Assembly: GCA_024742405.1 (NCBI GenBank) | Contig: JANSYP010000006.1 | Location: 225,120 to 289,119 of the forward strand | Reading direction: 5' to 3' | DNA from: Paracoccaceae bacterium | Lineage (GTDB): Bacteria > Pseudomonadota > Alphaproteobacteria > Rhodobacterales > Rhodobacteraceae | DNA: 64,000 nt | Part shown: positions 54,534-63,607 of the stretch, piece by piece | Layout of the letters: each line of letters begins with the position of its first letter | How positions within the stretch are numbered: position 1 is the stretch's first letter | Made by a program: the position numbers and the translations under genes | Notes under the pieces: model-generated | Database searches by the model: none | What the model was told of the DNA's origin: nothing | What the model saw: only the letters and a program-made list of their open reading frames with translations

Positions 54534-55019
54534 GTGGCCACGCTCCTTGTCGTCTTTCACACGCGTACCGGCGGCAGCCGCCAGATGGCCGAGGCCGCTG
54601 CGGAGGCGGCCAGCCTCGAGACGACGACGCAGCTGAAACGGGCCGAGACGGCAACTCCCGACGACCTGCTCGGCGCCGACGGCTACATCTTCTGTGCGCC
54701 CGAAAACCTTGCGGCACTCTCCGGCCCCATGAAGGACTTTTTCGACCGCTGCTATTACCCGGTTCTGGGACGGATCGAGGGCCGACCCTATGCGCAGATG
54801 ATCTGCGCGGGGTCCGACGGCGAGAACGCCGCGCGCCAGACGGCCCGGATCGCCACCGGCTGGCGTCTACGGGAGGTGCAGCCGCCGCTGATCATCCGCA
54901 CAAATGCCCAGACACCGGAAACTATCCTGGCCGAGAAAACGATCCCCGCGGCCCATCTGGACCGTTGCCGCGATCTTGGAGCCGCCCTCGGCGCCGGGAT
55001 CAGCATGGGCGTGTTTTGA
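54534..55019 (+). CDS. Flavodoxin-like NAD(P)H-dependent oxidoreductase
   Basis: 161 aa from GTG 54534. Flavodoxin fold: LLVVFHTRTGGSRQMAEAAA with the FMN phosphate loop HTRTGGS, ADGYIFCAPENLAALSGPMK as the flavin 50s/60s loop region, and FFDRCYYP. Probably binds FMN and reduces quinones or partner proteins. Likely in one operon with the SDR gene. Confidence 0.83.
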   Translation: MATLLVVFHTRTGGSRQMAEAAAEAASLETTTQLKRAETATPDDLLGADGYIFCAPENLAALSGPMKDFFDRCYYPVLGRIEGRPYAQMICAGSDGENAARQTARIATGWRLREVQPPLIIRTNAQTPETILAEKTIPAAHLDRCRDLGAALGAGISMGVF

Positions 55020-55216
55020 GAACAGTTGAAATGCGCCCGCGTAGCGCGCTGAAGGCCTCCTGAGTGACCGAAAGGCCTCTCCATCGCGGGAAGCTGTTCT
55101 CAATCGAAACACGGATCCAGAAATCGGTGCGTCTATCGCCAGAAAGCGGAAAAGTACTCCGCGTGAAGACCACGCGTCGCTCGGGGTTGGCCGAGGCCTT
55201 TCACAGAGTCGGGCGG
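55020..55216. other. Gene-free stretch before the MITE-like element
   Basis: About 200 bases after the flavodoxin-like gene with no recognised gene. Ends in GGGCGG (55211-55216), the left copy of a possible target-site duplication. Confidence 0.5.
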
Positions 55217-55433
55217 ATTGTGTTGAAAAACGCGGAAATCACGGAAGCTCGAATTTTCGGCGAATGGACGAACGGACGATAAAGTCTCTCAACGACATGG
55301 GAGACGGTCGCTGGGACCCCCGTAGGCGGCCAGAGTGAGATTTTGGCCGAACCCCCGGCTGAAAATTCCTACCCGATCTGAGCGGGCAGTTTTTTGCTCG
55401 GAGTTGTGCGAAATCGGAGTTTTTCAACACAAT
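55217..55433. mobile_element. MITE-like element, 217 bases, perfect 15-base terminal inverted repeats
   Basis: The left end ATTGTGTTGAAAAAC (55217-55231) and right end GTTTTTCAACACAAT (55419-55433) are exact inverted copies, and partial pairing extends to about 36 bases. GGGCGG lies directly outside both ends (55211-55216 and 55434-55439), like a 6-base target duplication. The interior codes for nothing recognisable. The TTGTGTTGAAAAAC terminus resembles those of some DDE insertion sequences (IS1182/IS5-like, from memory), so this is probably a non-autonomous derivative. Confidence 0.72.
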
Positions 55434-55566
55434 GGGCGGAAACCGGACCTTCGCTGCTCCCACGAACTGCATGCCGGTTTAGGAAGAAAGCCGACATCGG
55501 CCAACCCTCTATTGAGTAGCTCCGCTGCAGGTTTTCAGAACACCGTCGGGTCGCTAACGTTCCGAC

Positions 55567-58500
55567 ATGGAAAATGCGTGCTTAGACAGGCGAGTCGCCA
55601 CCCAAGTTCAAGGTGAGAGTGCGGTTCAACCGCTGAGCCATCTGCGCGGCGAGCCATTTGTTGTTTTGCTCGGCGAGCCCGGCGCGGGGAAATCCACGGC
55701 ATTGGAGCACGAGGCGCGTGCCGAAAGTGGAGAGATCGCGACCTGCAGGGAAGTGATGAACGGATCTCCGATCGGTGCGTCTGGAACCGCCTATCTTGAT
55801 GCCCTCGATGAGTATCGTTCAGGGGATGGCGGCAAAGACAAACTGCTGCGCCTCGCCAACGCGATTTCGAAAAGCAACATTCGCAGGTGGCGCCTCACCT
55901 GCCGTGCAGAGGACTGGCGCGCGACTGCTGACATCAACGCGATGCGGCGTGCGACGAGCAATCGGCCAATCATTGTGGCCCATCTCCTGCCACTGAGCGA
56001 GGAAGAAGCGCAATCGGTCGTGGCGTCTCTGGGTGAGCCCGACCCGGATCGCTTCGTCAGTGAAGCGAGAAATCGAGGTGCCGGTGCGTTTCTTGAAAAT
56101 CCACTCAGCCTGAGATTGCTTCACTCGGTTGTTGTTTCGAACGGGGTATGGCCAACATCTCGCTTTGATCTGTTCGCGAGTGCCACATCGGCGCTCGCCC
56201 ATGAACACGACCCGGAGCGCGAAACAGATCCACGACCGGGGGCGGAAGAAATCCTCGCTGCGGCTTCCGCCATGAGCTTCTACTTTCTCGTCTCCGGGGC
56301 AAAGGCGCTCTGGCGCTCAAATGCGTTGCCCCCTGGTTCATCAGAAAACGAGTATGTCGCGACACATGCTCTGGGGATTGACGCCAGCTTACTCCAAGCC
56401 GCCCTGGATACCGCCATTTTCAGGGGCGAAGGACACGCGTTCGCGCCGTTTCATCGAACGGTCGCTGAATTTCTGGCAGGGCGTTTTCTGGCAAGAAAGG
56501 TGACGGGCGCTGCGGAAACGCCCGCTTTTCCGCTGAGGCGGGCAATTGCGCTCATCACGGGAAGCGACCAGAAGGCTCCGAGCGAACTCAGGGGACTGTA
56601 TGCGTGGTTTGCCGCTCACCTCCAATCGCAAGGAGACTCCGGTGGGGCAAGACGGCTCATTCAGCATGATGCAGCAACGGTGCTGGCATATGGCGATGCC
56701 GCGACGTTCGACACGGCTGGACGACGAGAAATCCTAAATCACCTGGATCGTGATGACCCGTTCTTCCTCGAATCGCAGGATGACGCGACTGTGTTTGGGG
56801 GGCTTGCCGGCGAAGATCTCGCAGACGATTTCGAAGCTATTCTCGACGCCGAGGTCCGCAGTCATCTGCAGGTCACCGTCCTTCGGGCACTCGCCGACGG
56901 TCCACCCGTTATGCAGATGTCGGAGAAGCTGCGGGAAATTGTGCTCGACGCTTCCCGGCCTCTTTGGATGCGGGAGAGAGCGGCAAAGATCCTCGTCTCG
57001 AAAGTCAACGACAAGGATGGTATGCAGCGTGGCCTTTTGAACGATCTTGCCGGCATGACGGTGGACCGGGGTCAATTGGCGATCCGCGCCCTTGTCCTGT
57101 CGAGCAGGTCAACGCAGGGTGTTCAGTTTTCCGATCTTCACGCTCTGCTCAATGATTTCGACAGTTTGCCTGCGGAAACGCGGGATGGGGCAAACAACGA
57201 CGATATTAGTTCGCTGGTCTCTTTGAGTATTGCGATCGCGAGTTCTCCGCGACCGGACTTTTTCGACAACGGTGTTGGAAGAAGCGACACACAGCGCCGG
57301 CACAAATCGCAGGTCCAGTCGCTCCTCGACCGCGCTTTTGTCGCCACAATTGATGCCAACCCAGACATTTCCGCCAAGCGTCTTCTAACTTGGATTGGTA
57401 ATCTCCGAGCACATCGATGGGATATGCTTGACAGCGACGTGGTTGAGGCCATCCGGAGTTGGATTGACCACGATTCGGATCGTCGCGAGTTGGAGTTGTT
57501 CCTTGCCCTCGAGGAAGAAAGATCCTCTGAAGTGGGCCCGTGGGCAGTGAACAGAGTATTTATCTCGACCGCTGGACGGCTGCCATCCGACGCATTGATC
57601 CGTGGGTTGTTGGACCTCGCTAATACGACGAAAAAGGGGGCGGTGCGAAAGCGATTGTTTCAGGTCGCCGCGTATGCGGCCCTCAGCGAACCGCAATGGC
57701 CGAAATGGCAAGAGCCGATCGTATCGCTGCTTGAGCAGGAAGGGGGTTTCAAGGGTTTCATTAAGTCTGTCCTCTCTGACCCGCACGCAAAATGGAAGAA
57801 GAGGGAGGCCAAGCGAAAGGCCAAGCAGGATCAAGAAACGGAGAGATCGCGGAATGGCAATGTCGCTCAACTCACACCGAACCTCGCAGCAATCGCAAGC
57901 GGTGCTCCCGACCAGTTCGGTGTGTTGAGATGGGCCGCTAACAACTACCGGAATGGCGGCATCTGCAAGGACGAAGCGCCGCTTGAAAAAATCGTTCAAT
58001 ACACAAATAGGGAAATCGCAGCGGCGATCGCCGAAGGTTTCGTCCAGTTTGCGATAAACACCGAGAACAAGGTTGATGTCGAAGATCTCGGCAAAGCCGA
58101 GGCCTCCAATAGCGCCTACGATCAGGAATTCGTCGTTGGTGCGGGATTGCATCAGGCGCTATTGCATGGCCGTGAAAACGATATCGACGTGGCTCCCTTG
58201 ACCGTCGCCGTAGTCGGATTGCGGCAAGCCTATTTCAGCGCCGACGATGATCCTTCGATCGCCGCTTGGGCAGTTGACCGCTTGGCCAGTGATCCTGACC
58301 AAGGCGCTGCCATGATGGTGCGATATTGGAACGCCGCTCTGGAAGCGGGCGATGACGACCTTGACGCCATCCATCATCTAACGAGCGCAGACAGGCCAGA
58401 GCTGGTATCCCTGTGCATGGTTGGTCTGCTTGGCGAGAGACCGGGGCTGCCAGATCCTGCCCTAAGGCAGGCGATCCGCGCATGCGCGGCGAGTTTAGGC

Positions 58501-59595
58501 AGTAGCCAACTCGCTGAGCTTGTCCGGCTTTCCCTCGATCGCGATGATCTCGAGCGGCAGCAACGAGATATTTGGTCGTTCGTCGGCCTAGCGCTGATGC
58601 CTGAAGAATTTGCCGACCGGTTGGCGGAAGGAGACCTGGAAAAAGCTTTGTTGGCTCCAAATGGGGACATCGCGAATACTCTCAACGAGCTGTGTCCGAA
58701 CATCGACCTGCTGAACCGTATAAGGATTGGCGCCCTTGGGAAGAAATACCCAGCGCGCGACGATGGTTGTTGGCACTATGGCGGAGCAAGCGGGATTGTC
58801 AGGGCAGCTATCCGACGTCTCGGAGCCTCGAATTCAGTTGAAGCGGGCGAACATCTGAAAGAACTCGCTACAACAGTCGATTCGAGCTGGGCGCCCCATA
58901 TGGCTCATGCAGCCGCGGAGCACGCCCGCAAGCGGCGCGATGAGCAATTCGCGGCGCCTTCAGTGAGCCAACTGACGAGCGCGCTCGCAAATGGCTCTCC
59001 GGCGACTCCGTCGGACCTTGCGGCCATCGTTCTCGAAGAGGTCGAGAGGTACAAGGGCACGCTCAGGACTGGCAGCGAGATGCCTTGGAAGCGGTTTTGG
59101 AACACTGATGGTGTCGGGGCTGCGACCCAACCACAGATCGAGAACGAGGACAGAGACCGGCTCCTCGAACTAATTCGTCCGCGGTTCGAAAGATACGACA
59201 TTGTCGCGAGCCTTCCCGAGGCACGTCGCGGCGAAAACACCAGAGCAGACATCCTAATGTTAAGCCACGCGGGCAAGTGTCTGCCGATAGAGGCCAAGCG
59301 ACACTACAACAAAGAGCTCTGGACGGCCGCTTCGACCCAGCTCTCGGGTTATGCTGCGGATCCAGACGCCTTTGGTTTCGGGATCTATCTTGTTTTTTGG
59401 TTCGGTACTGAGTTCAGGGTCCCGAAGCGAAATGATGGCGCTGGCAGCCCCGAGAGTGCCGAGGCGCTGAAGGCAATGCTTGTAGATGACCTTCGGGCTC
59501 ATGTCAGGGAAAAGCTCTCGGTTGTAGTGCTGGACGTATCCCGACCTCAGTCGATGATCGAGGCCATTGAAAAAAAACGACGAAGAAAGGCATGA
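55567..59595 (+). CDS. NACHT/STAND-like P-loop NTPase with C-terminal PD-(D/E)xK nuclease domain (putative defence protein)
   Basis: 1342 aa. An NTPase of NACHT/AAA type starts almost at the N-terminus: Walker A LLGEPGAGKST (Gly36-Thr44), Walker B YLDALDE (Asp78, Asp81-Glu82) and an Arg-sensor-like RLTCRAEDW (109-117). From about 330 to 1100 the protein is a long helical, probably HEAT/TPR-like solenoid with a Lys-rich insert near 739-765. The last 150 residues hold RADILM (Asp1228) and LPIEAKR (Glu1242, Lys1244), a D-x13-ExK nuclease core of Mrr/restriction type. No known family name assigned. Layout (sensor solenoid, NTPase, effector nuclease) suggests antiphage defence. Base use is less GC-rich than the core. 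Confidence 0.75.
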   Translation: MENACLDRRVATQVQGESAVQPLSHLRGEPFVVLLGEPGAGKSTALEHEARAESGEIATCREVMNGSPIGASGTAYLDALDEYRSGDGGKDKLLRLANAISKSNIRRWRLTCRAEDWRATADINAMRRATSNRPIIVAHLLPLSEEEAQSVVASLGEPDPDRFVSEARNRGAGAFLENPLSLRLLHSVVVSNGVWPTSRFDLFASATSALAHEHDPERETDPRPGAEEILAAASAMSFYFLVSGAKALWRSNALPPGSSENEYVATHALGIDASLLQAALDTAIFRGEGHAFAPFHRTVAEFLAGRFLARKVTGAAETPAFPLRRAIALITGSDQKAPSELRGLYAWFAAHLQSQGDSGGARRLIQHDAATVLAYGDAATFDTAGRREILNHLDRDDPFFLESQDDATVFGGLAGEDLADDFEAILDAEVRSHLQVTVLRALADGPPVMQMSEKLREIVLDASRPLWMRERAAKILVSKVNDKDGMQRGLLNDLAGMTVDRGQLAIRALVLSSRSTQGVQFSDLHALLNDFDSLPAETRDGANNDDISSLVSLSIAIASSPRPDFFDNGVGRSDTQRRHKSQVQSLLDRAFVATIDANPDISAKRLLTWIGNLRAHRWDMLDSDVVEAIRSWIDHDSDRRELELFLALEEERSSEVGPWAVNRVFISTAGRLPSDALIRGLLDLANTTKKGAVRKRLFQVAAYAALSEPQWPKWQEPIVSLLEQEGGFKGFIKSVLSDPHAKWKKREAKRKAKQDQETERSRNGNVAQLTPNLAAIASGAPDQFGVLRWAANNYRNGGICKDEAPLEKIVQYTNREIAAAIAEGFVQFAINTENKVDVEDLGKAEASNSAYDQEFVVGAGLHQALLHGRENDIDVAPLTVAVVGLRQAYFSADDDPSIAAWAVDRLASDPDQGAAMMVRYWNAALEAGDDDLDAIHHLTSADRPELVSLCMVGLLGERPGLPDPALRQAIRACAASLGSSQLAELVRLSLDRDDLERQQRDIWSFVGLALMPEEFADRLAEGDLEKALLAPNGDIANTLNELCPNIDLLNRIRIGALGKKYPARDDGCWHYGGASGIVRAAIRRLGASNSVEAGEHLKELATTVDSSWAPHMAHAAAEHARKRRDEQFAAPSVSQLTSALANGSPATPSDLAAIVLEEVERYKGTLRTGSEMPWKRFWNTDGVGAATQPQIENEDRDRLLELIRPRFERYDIVASLPEARRGENTRADILMLSHAGKCLPIEAKRHYNKELWTAASTQLSGYAADPDAFGFGIYLVFWFGTEFRVPKRNDGAGSPESAEALKAMLVDDLRAHVREKLSVVVLDVSRPQSMIEAIEKKRRRKA

Positions 59596-59800
59596 AACAA
59601 GCGAGTAGAATCACCTCGCCTTGAGCGTGCTCTATCCACAAGCCCTTTGGCCTCAAAAGACTTAAACTCTGACAGAGTCAGATTGGCATTCGAAACCGAA
59701 CCAGATTGCAAGCTGGATTGCATTCAGTACCGATGTCCGCTTTGGCGAGACGGAGGCGTAGCGAAGTTGACCATCATCAACGGCAGCTAAGGGCCGACCG
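59596..59800. other. Gap between the two convergent defence-like genes
   Basis: About 205 bases without a gene. No strong hairpin with a T-run is seen, so termination between the two convergent genes is not explained. Confidence 0.5.
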
Positions 59801-62800
59801 CTACATTGAGCGACGCGTTAGACCCTCCCTGATGGTCTTGATTTCATCTTCGAGATGCGGGCCGCGGTAGACAAAGGATGTTTCATGCCGGGCGTATTGC
59901 CCTTTGCGATCCGCGCTGAGCCAGTTGAATGATCCGGCACAAAGAAGCGCCTTGTCGACGGTCACGATCTTGCTGTGCAGTTTCGGGACACGGTGGACCG
60001 TTATCCTGATCTCCGACAGGCTGCGTTCCACGGCTTCCATCTGACTCAGCCCGCCTGCTGCTGTCCCGGTATTCAGTAGCGGGTCGGCGAAGACTTCGAT
60101 GTCTGCACCACGCTGGCGCGCTGACGTCATTGCCTCCAGAAGGCCGGTCCGTTCGATCGTGCCGGCGACCACCCAAGGGCTGACGATCATAAACCTTCGG
60201 CCCTCACCATTCAGTACATCCAGCAGGAAAGCATCGTGCTCGTCTGCGTGCTGAAGCATTTCGATCTGGGCGTCGCTGCGGGTTAGGTCTTCTCGCGGCT
60301 CCATGGCGAAATCCAATGCCTTGCCCTTGGCCGCCAGAAATTCGGATAGCAACGCACGAGGGGAACCGCTGCGGGCGGTAGCGAGGACGTCCATGTCTCC
60401 AAAAATAAGACAGCTGTCCTTGGCCCGCGACACAGTCACGTTCAACATGCTCGGTGAGGCGTCGATGAAGCCACCATCCGCGTGTTTGGAGTAGACCGGT
60501 GAGAAGATGACGACGGACCGTTCAGCTCCTTGCAGAGCATGTACGGTGCCGATCGTCATTCCGTCGGGCCCGGACACGCTGATGCCGCGCGCATTGCAGG
60601 CGTCCCGGATGGCGCGCACTTGCCGCCCAAAGGGGGTGACCACCCCTACAACCTGCTCCAATGGTCGACTGTAGCGGTCTTCCAGAAGCGCGCGGTTGTC
60701 CTCCAGCCACGCGGCGATGGTGCGGGCCTCGGCGGGGTTCACCCGGCTACCTACGCTGGTGAAAGCGCGGCCTTCGATATGCAGGTAGCCGAGCGCGGGA
60801 AGGGGCGCATCCGCGGGAGCCGGGCCGCGCATAGGGCGTAGCTTGCCCTTGTAGCACAAGGCGTTGCTGAAGCCGATGATTTCGTCATGGCAGCGGCGGT
60901 GTTCAAACAGGTAGAGCCCGCGATCCAACTCGGGCCAGGGCGCGAGCTTACAAGCCTGCTGGGCGAGATGCATGGCGCTGCCGCTAGTGGTGCGGACACC
61001 GCTCGCGGCAATTTGGTCGGGCACGTCTTCGCCGTCGATCAACCCACAATCCTTCAGATTACCGATGTCGACCGGGCCGGGCACAGGAGAGATCGGCTCG
61101 ATTTGCTGTGTGTCGCCGATCACCAGCGCGCGCTTCGCCAAGGCAAATGAGGCGCCAGCAACCTCGGGCAGGACTTGCCCAGCTTCGTCGACGATTAGCA
61201 GGTCGATGAAGTTGTAAAGGCCGTCGGTCGCAAAATTGCCTCCATGGAAGCGTCTGCAGAATAGCTTACCTGGCAGGCTGGCAAAGGTAGCCACGGCGCA
61301 GGGGGTCAGCATCATGCGTCGCTGCCAGCGTGGCTCGACGGCTTTGCGCCCAGTCTTTTCGTGCGAAGCGGCTATGGTTGCGAGATCGGCCTCCATTGCC
61401 ATCAGCCACCGGCCTTCCCAGTAATGGGTCGCAAGCAGGAACAGCTCGAAACGGACCCCTAGGTCAGCCTGCCGTTCCAGCGCGTCCAGGTTATCCGAGT
61501 CTCCGAACGCCTCAGTCGCCTCGCGCCAAGCCAGTTCGGTGGCCGTGGACTGCTGCCTCAGCTCCTCTGCGCGGGCGAGGCGCTCTCTGGCGGAGGCAAG
61601 GGCCTTCTGCCCATGTTTTAGGGAATCTGAGACCCGCACTTCGATATCCTTGAGGCGGGTCATGTCCTGCAAACCGTCCAGCCGATCCCCGATGGCCAGC
61701 CGCGCCCGCAGCGCACGCTTGCGCTCGACCGAGGACAGAAAGCCAAACATACCGGTAAGCCACGACTCCGAAGCGAGATAGTGATCCAGTGCCGCGCGCG
61801 CGGCGGCCAGTCGATCTGCCTTTTCCTCGCAGGCACTTGCCGCTTCCGCCCGCCGGGATTGTTCTGCGCCGGGATCTTCGCCAAGTTCCGACAGAAGTTT
61901 GGCGGCGCATCTTCTGCGGCGGTCGAACACCGTGTCGATCTGTCGGAGTTTATCGGCCTCCGCAGTCATTCGATCGCGCAGCTTCGCCACAAACTCGGCG
62001 ATGTCTGCGTCATTTGCATTCGGGAATGCCCTTCCAGCCGCAGCCAGCCAAGCTGTCCGCGCGCGATCGAAATAGGCCACGGACTCGCATTCCTCCTGGA
62101 AGGCCTCCGTCTGATATTCCTGCGCAGCCTCCATACGCCGAGAATGCGAAGGTAGGAACATCCCGAAGCTCTTGAGCCCTGGCAACCAACGCCCGGCAAA
62201 CAGGCCGTCGCCGGCCGCGAAATCCTTGCCAAAAGCATCGATAATGTTGGTGACCGCCTGGTTGTTCGACGAAGCCGCGACGATCACCGGCGGATCGCCC
62301 CCGTCGAGCGCGGCCTTTACCCAAAGCCCCGCGACAGCGGAGAGTAGCATCGTCGTTTTGCCGGTCCCGGGAGGGCCGTTGACCGCGATCACCTCGCCGG
62401 GTTTGGCGGCATCGAGCCAGGCCAGGACCTGCCGTTGGTGTTCGGCCAAGGGGAAGTGCGGGTTCGAATGGCCGAGGCGTCGAGCGAAGTCCTTCTCGAC
62501 GTCGCGATCCATCTTCTTTTCTGAACGGGTTGGCAGGGCAATCTGGTGTAGAAGCGGCGCGTTTGGTTCGTCGGCCAGCAGGCTATCGTAGAGATCCAGC
62601 ATCCCGCGCACAGTTGCATCAGCCCCTTCCGACACTTCAATGAAACCCGTTCCGGTCGGCAGATACTCCGTCTCGTTGGAAGGCCAGCCCGGCGCCAGGG
62701 CGTCTACCATCTGGCGGCAATGCTGACGGTAGTCCTGCCAGCCATCCTCGCTCGTAGTCACCTTCGGCAAGGGTGTCGTCGTCAGGAAAGCGTCGAGCTC

Positions 62801-63199
62801 CTCGACAGATCCGAGGGCAAAGGCCCCCCGGGGCAAGGGCGTCAGCAGGTCTCGCGCAATGGTGTTGCGTGTCGGCACGATCCGCCCCGCCCTATCCACG
62901 AAGCCCTCAGTGACCACGGGGGCGACGATTTCCGGCATTCCATCAGCACGAAACGCGGCATGTGAGGCTTTACGGGCTGTCACCAGGGGCCATAAGCGCA
63001 CCGAGACCGTCCCGGAACCATCCTTGCCACGGAACAGTGTCAGGACCAGCTGCTTGGGAAGGCTACCATTCTTCAGCGCTTCATTCGGGAGCGCTAAGAA
63101 CCTCTTTTGATCCGACGCCCGGAACGTCCCTTCGCCAAGCGCACCATCCGCCAGAGATGTCCGCCAATACCGCAGGATGTTGGATAGTGTTGCGGGCAT
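59801..63199 (-). CDS. SF1 (Upf1-like) helicase with C-terminal phospholipase-D nuclease, Mokosh type II-like
   Basis: 1132 aa. A long N-terminal region leads to Q-motif-like PLAEHQRQVLAW (250-261) and Walker A NGPPGTGKTT (274-283). A charged, coiled-coil-like insert (about 400-560) is followed by Walker B LLIVDEAGQ (668-675) and motif III GDTQQIEP (695-702). Later motifs are GTVHALQGAERSVVIFSPVY and NVTVSRAKD. The C-terminal 150 residues form a PLD domain with one HKD motif, H1075-x-K1077-x4-D1082, then GSFNW. A single protein joining an SF1 helicase and PLD is the layout of MkoC (Mokosh type II antiphage system). Subtype by layout only. Confidence 0.82.
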   Translation of the reverse strand: MPATLSNILRYWRTSLADGALGEGTFRASDQKRFLALPNEALKNGSLPKQLVLTLFRGKDGSGTVSVRLWPLVTARKASHAAFRADGMPEIVAPVVTEGFVDRAGRIVPTRNTIARDLLTPLPRGAFALGSVEELDAFLTTTPLPKVTTSEDGWQDYRQHCRQMVDALAPGWPSNETEYLPTGTGFIEVSEGADATVRGMLDLYDSLLADEPNAPLLHQIALPTRSEKKMDRDVEKDFARRLGHSNPHFPLAEHQRQVLAWLDAAKPGEVIAVNGPPGTGKTTMLLSAVAGLWVKAALDGGDPPVIVAASSNNQAVTNIIDAFGKDFAAGDGLFAGRWLPGLKSFGMFLPSHSRRMEAAQEYQTEAFQEECESVAYFDRARTAWLAAAGRAFPNANDADIAEFVAKLRDRMTAEADKLRQIDTVFDRRRRCAAKLLSELGEDPGAEQSRRAEAASACEEKADRLAAARAALDHYLASESWLTGMFGFLSSVERKRALRARLAIGDRLDGLQDMTRLKDIEVRVSDSLKHGQKALASARERLARAEELRQQSTATELAWREATEAFGDSDNLDALERQADLGVRFELFLLATHYWEGRWLMAMEADLATIAASHEKTGRKAVEPRWQRRMMLTPCAVATFASLPGKLFCRRFHGGNFATDGLYNFIDLLIVDEAGQVLPEVAGASFALAKRALVIGDTQQIEPISPVPGPVDIGNLKDCGLIDGEDVPDQIAASGVRTTSGSAMHLAQQACKLAPWPELDRGLYLFEHRRCHDEIIGFSNALCYKGKLRPMRGPAPADAPLPALGYLHIEGRAFTSVGSRVNPAEARTIAAWLEDNRALLEDRYSRPLEQVVGVVTPFGRQVRAIRDACNARGISVSGPDGMTIGTVHALQGAERSVVIFSPVYSKHADGGFIDASPSMLNVTVSRAKDSCLIFGDMDVLATARSGSPRALLSEFLAAKGKALDFAMEPREDLTRSDAQIEMLQHADEHDAFLLDVLNGEGRRFMIVSPWVVAGTIERTGLLEAMTSARQRGADIEVFADPLLNTGTAAGGLSQMEAVERSLSEIRITVHRVPKLHSKIVTVDKALLCAGSFNWLSADRKGQYARHETSFVYRGPHLEDEIKTIREGLTRRSM

Positions 63200-63607
63200 G
63201 GGGGGATCACCTTGGGACTATTGCGAGCAGAAAACTGATCAAATTCTAATGCTTACTCGAAGTATGCCTGACTTGTGGTCTTTTGAAGATAAGAGGGCAA
63301 GTGTTGACCTTCCAGTCACTAGGTTGAAGACCCGCAGCTTTACGCCATGCCTCCGAAGGTTGCGTCTGTTCAGTGATCTGTGATGTCGTGCGGCCTGGAA
63401 TTTTTGCTCGCGCAGCGAACGGCTGGTTTGACGGGCGTGCCGTAGCTTCAAGATCATCTGATGAAGATCCGAATCGGGTAGAGAGTGTGTTATTGAACTA
63501 GGTCTACTCGGCCAGGTGTTGCGCTGCCGACGAGGTTCGGCTGTCCTTCTCCACGGACCTTAAGTGTGCTCGAAAACTTGGGGCTTGTCGCACTCCAATA
63601 AGCCAAA
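63200..63607. other. Gene-free stretch upstream of the helicase-nuclease gene
   Basis: About 400 bases that should hold the promoter of the minus-strand defence gene. AT-rich near 63235-63300. No gene recognised. Confidence 0.5.
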
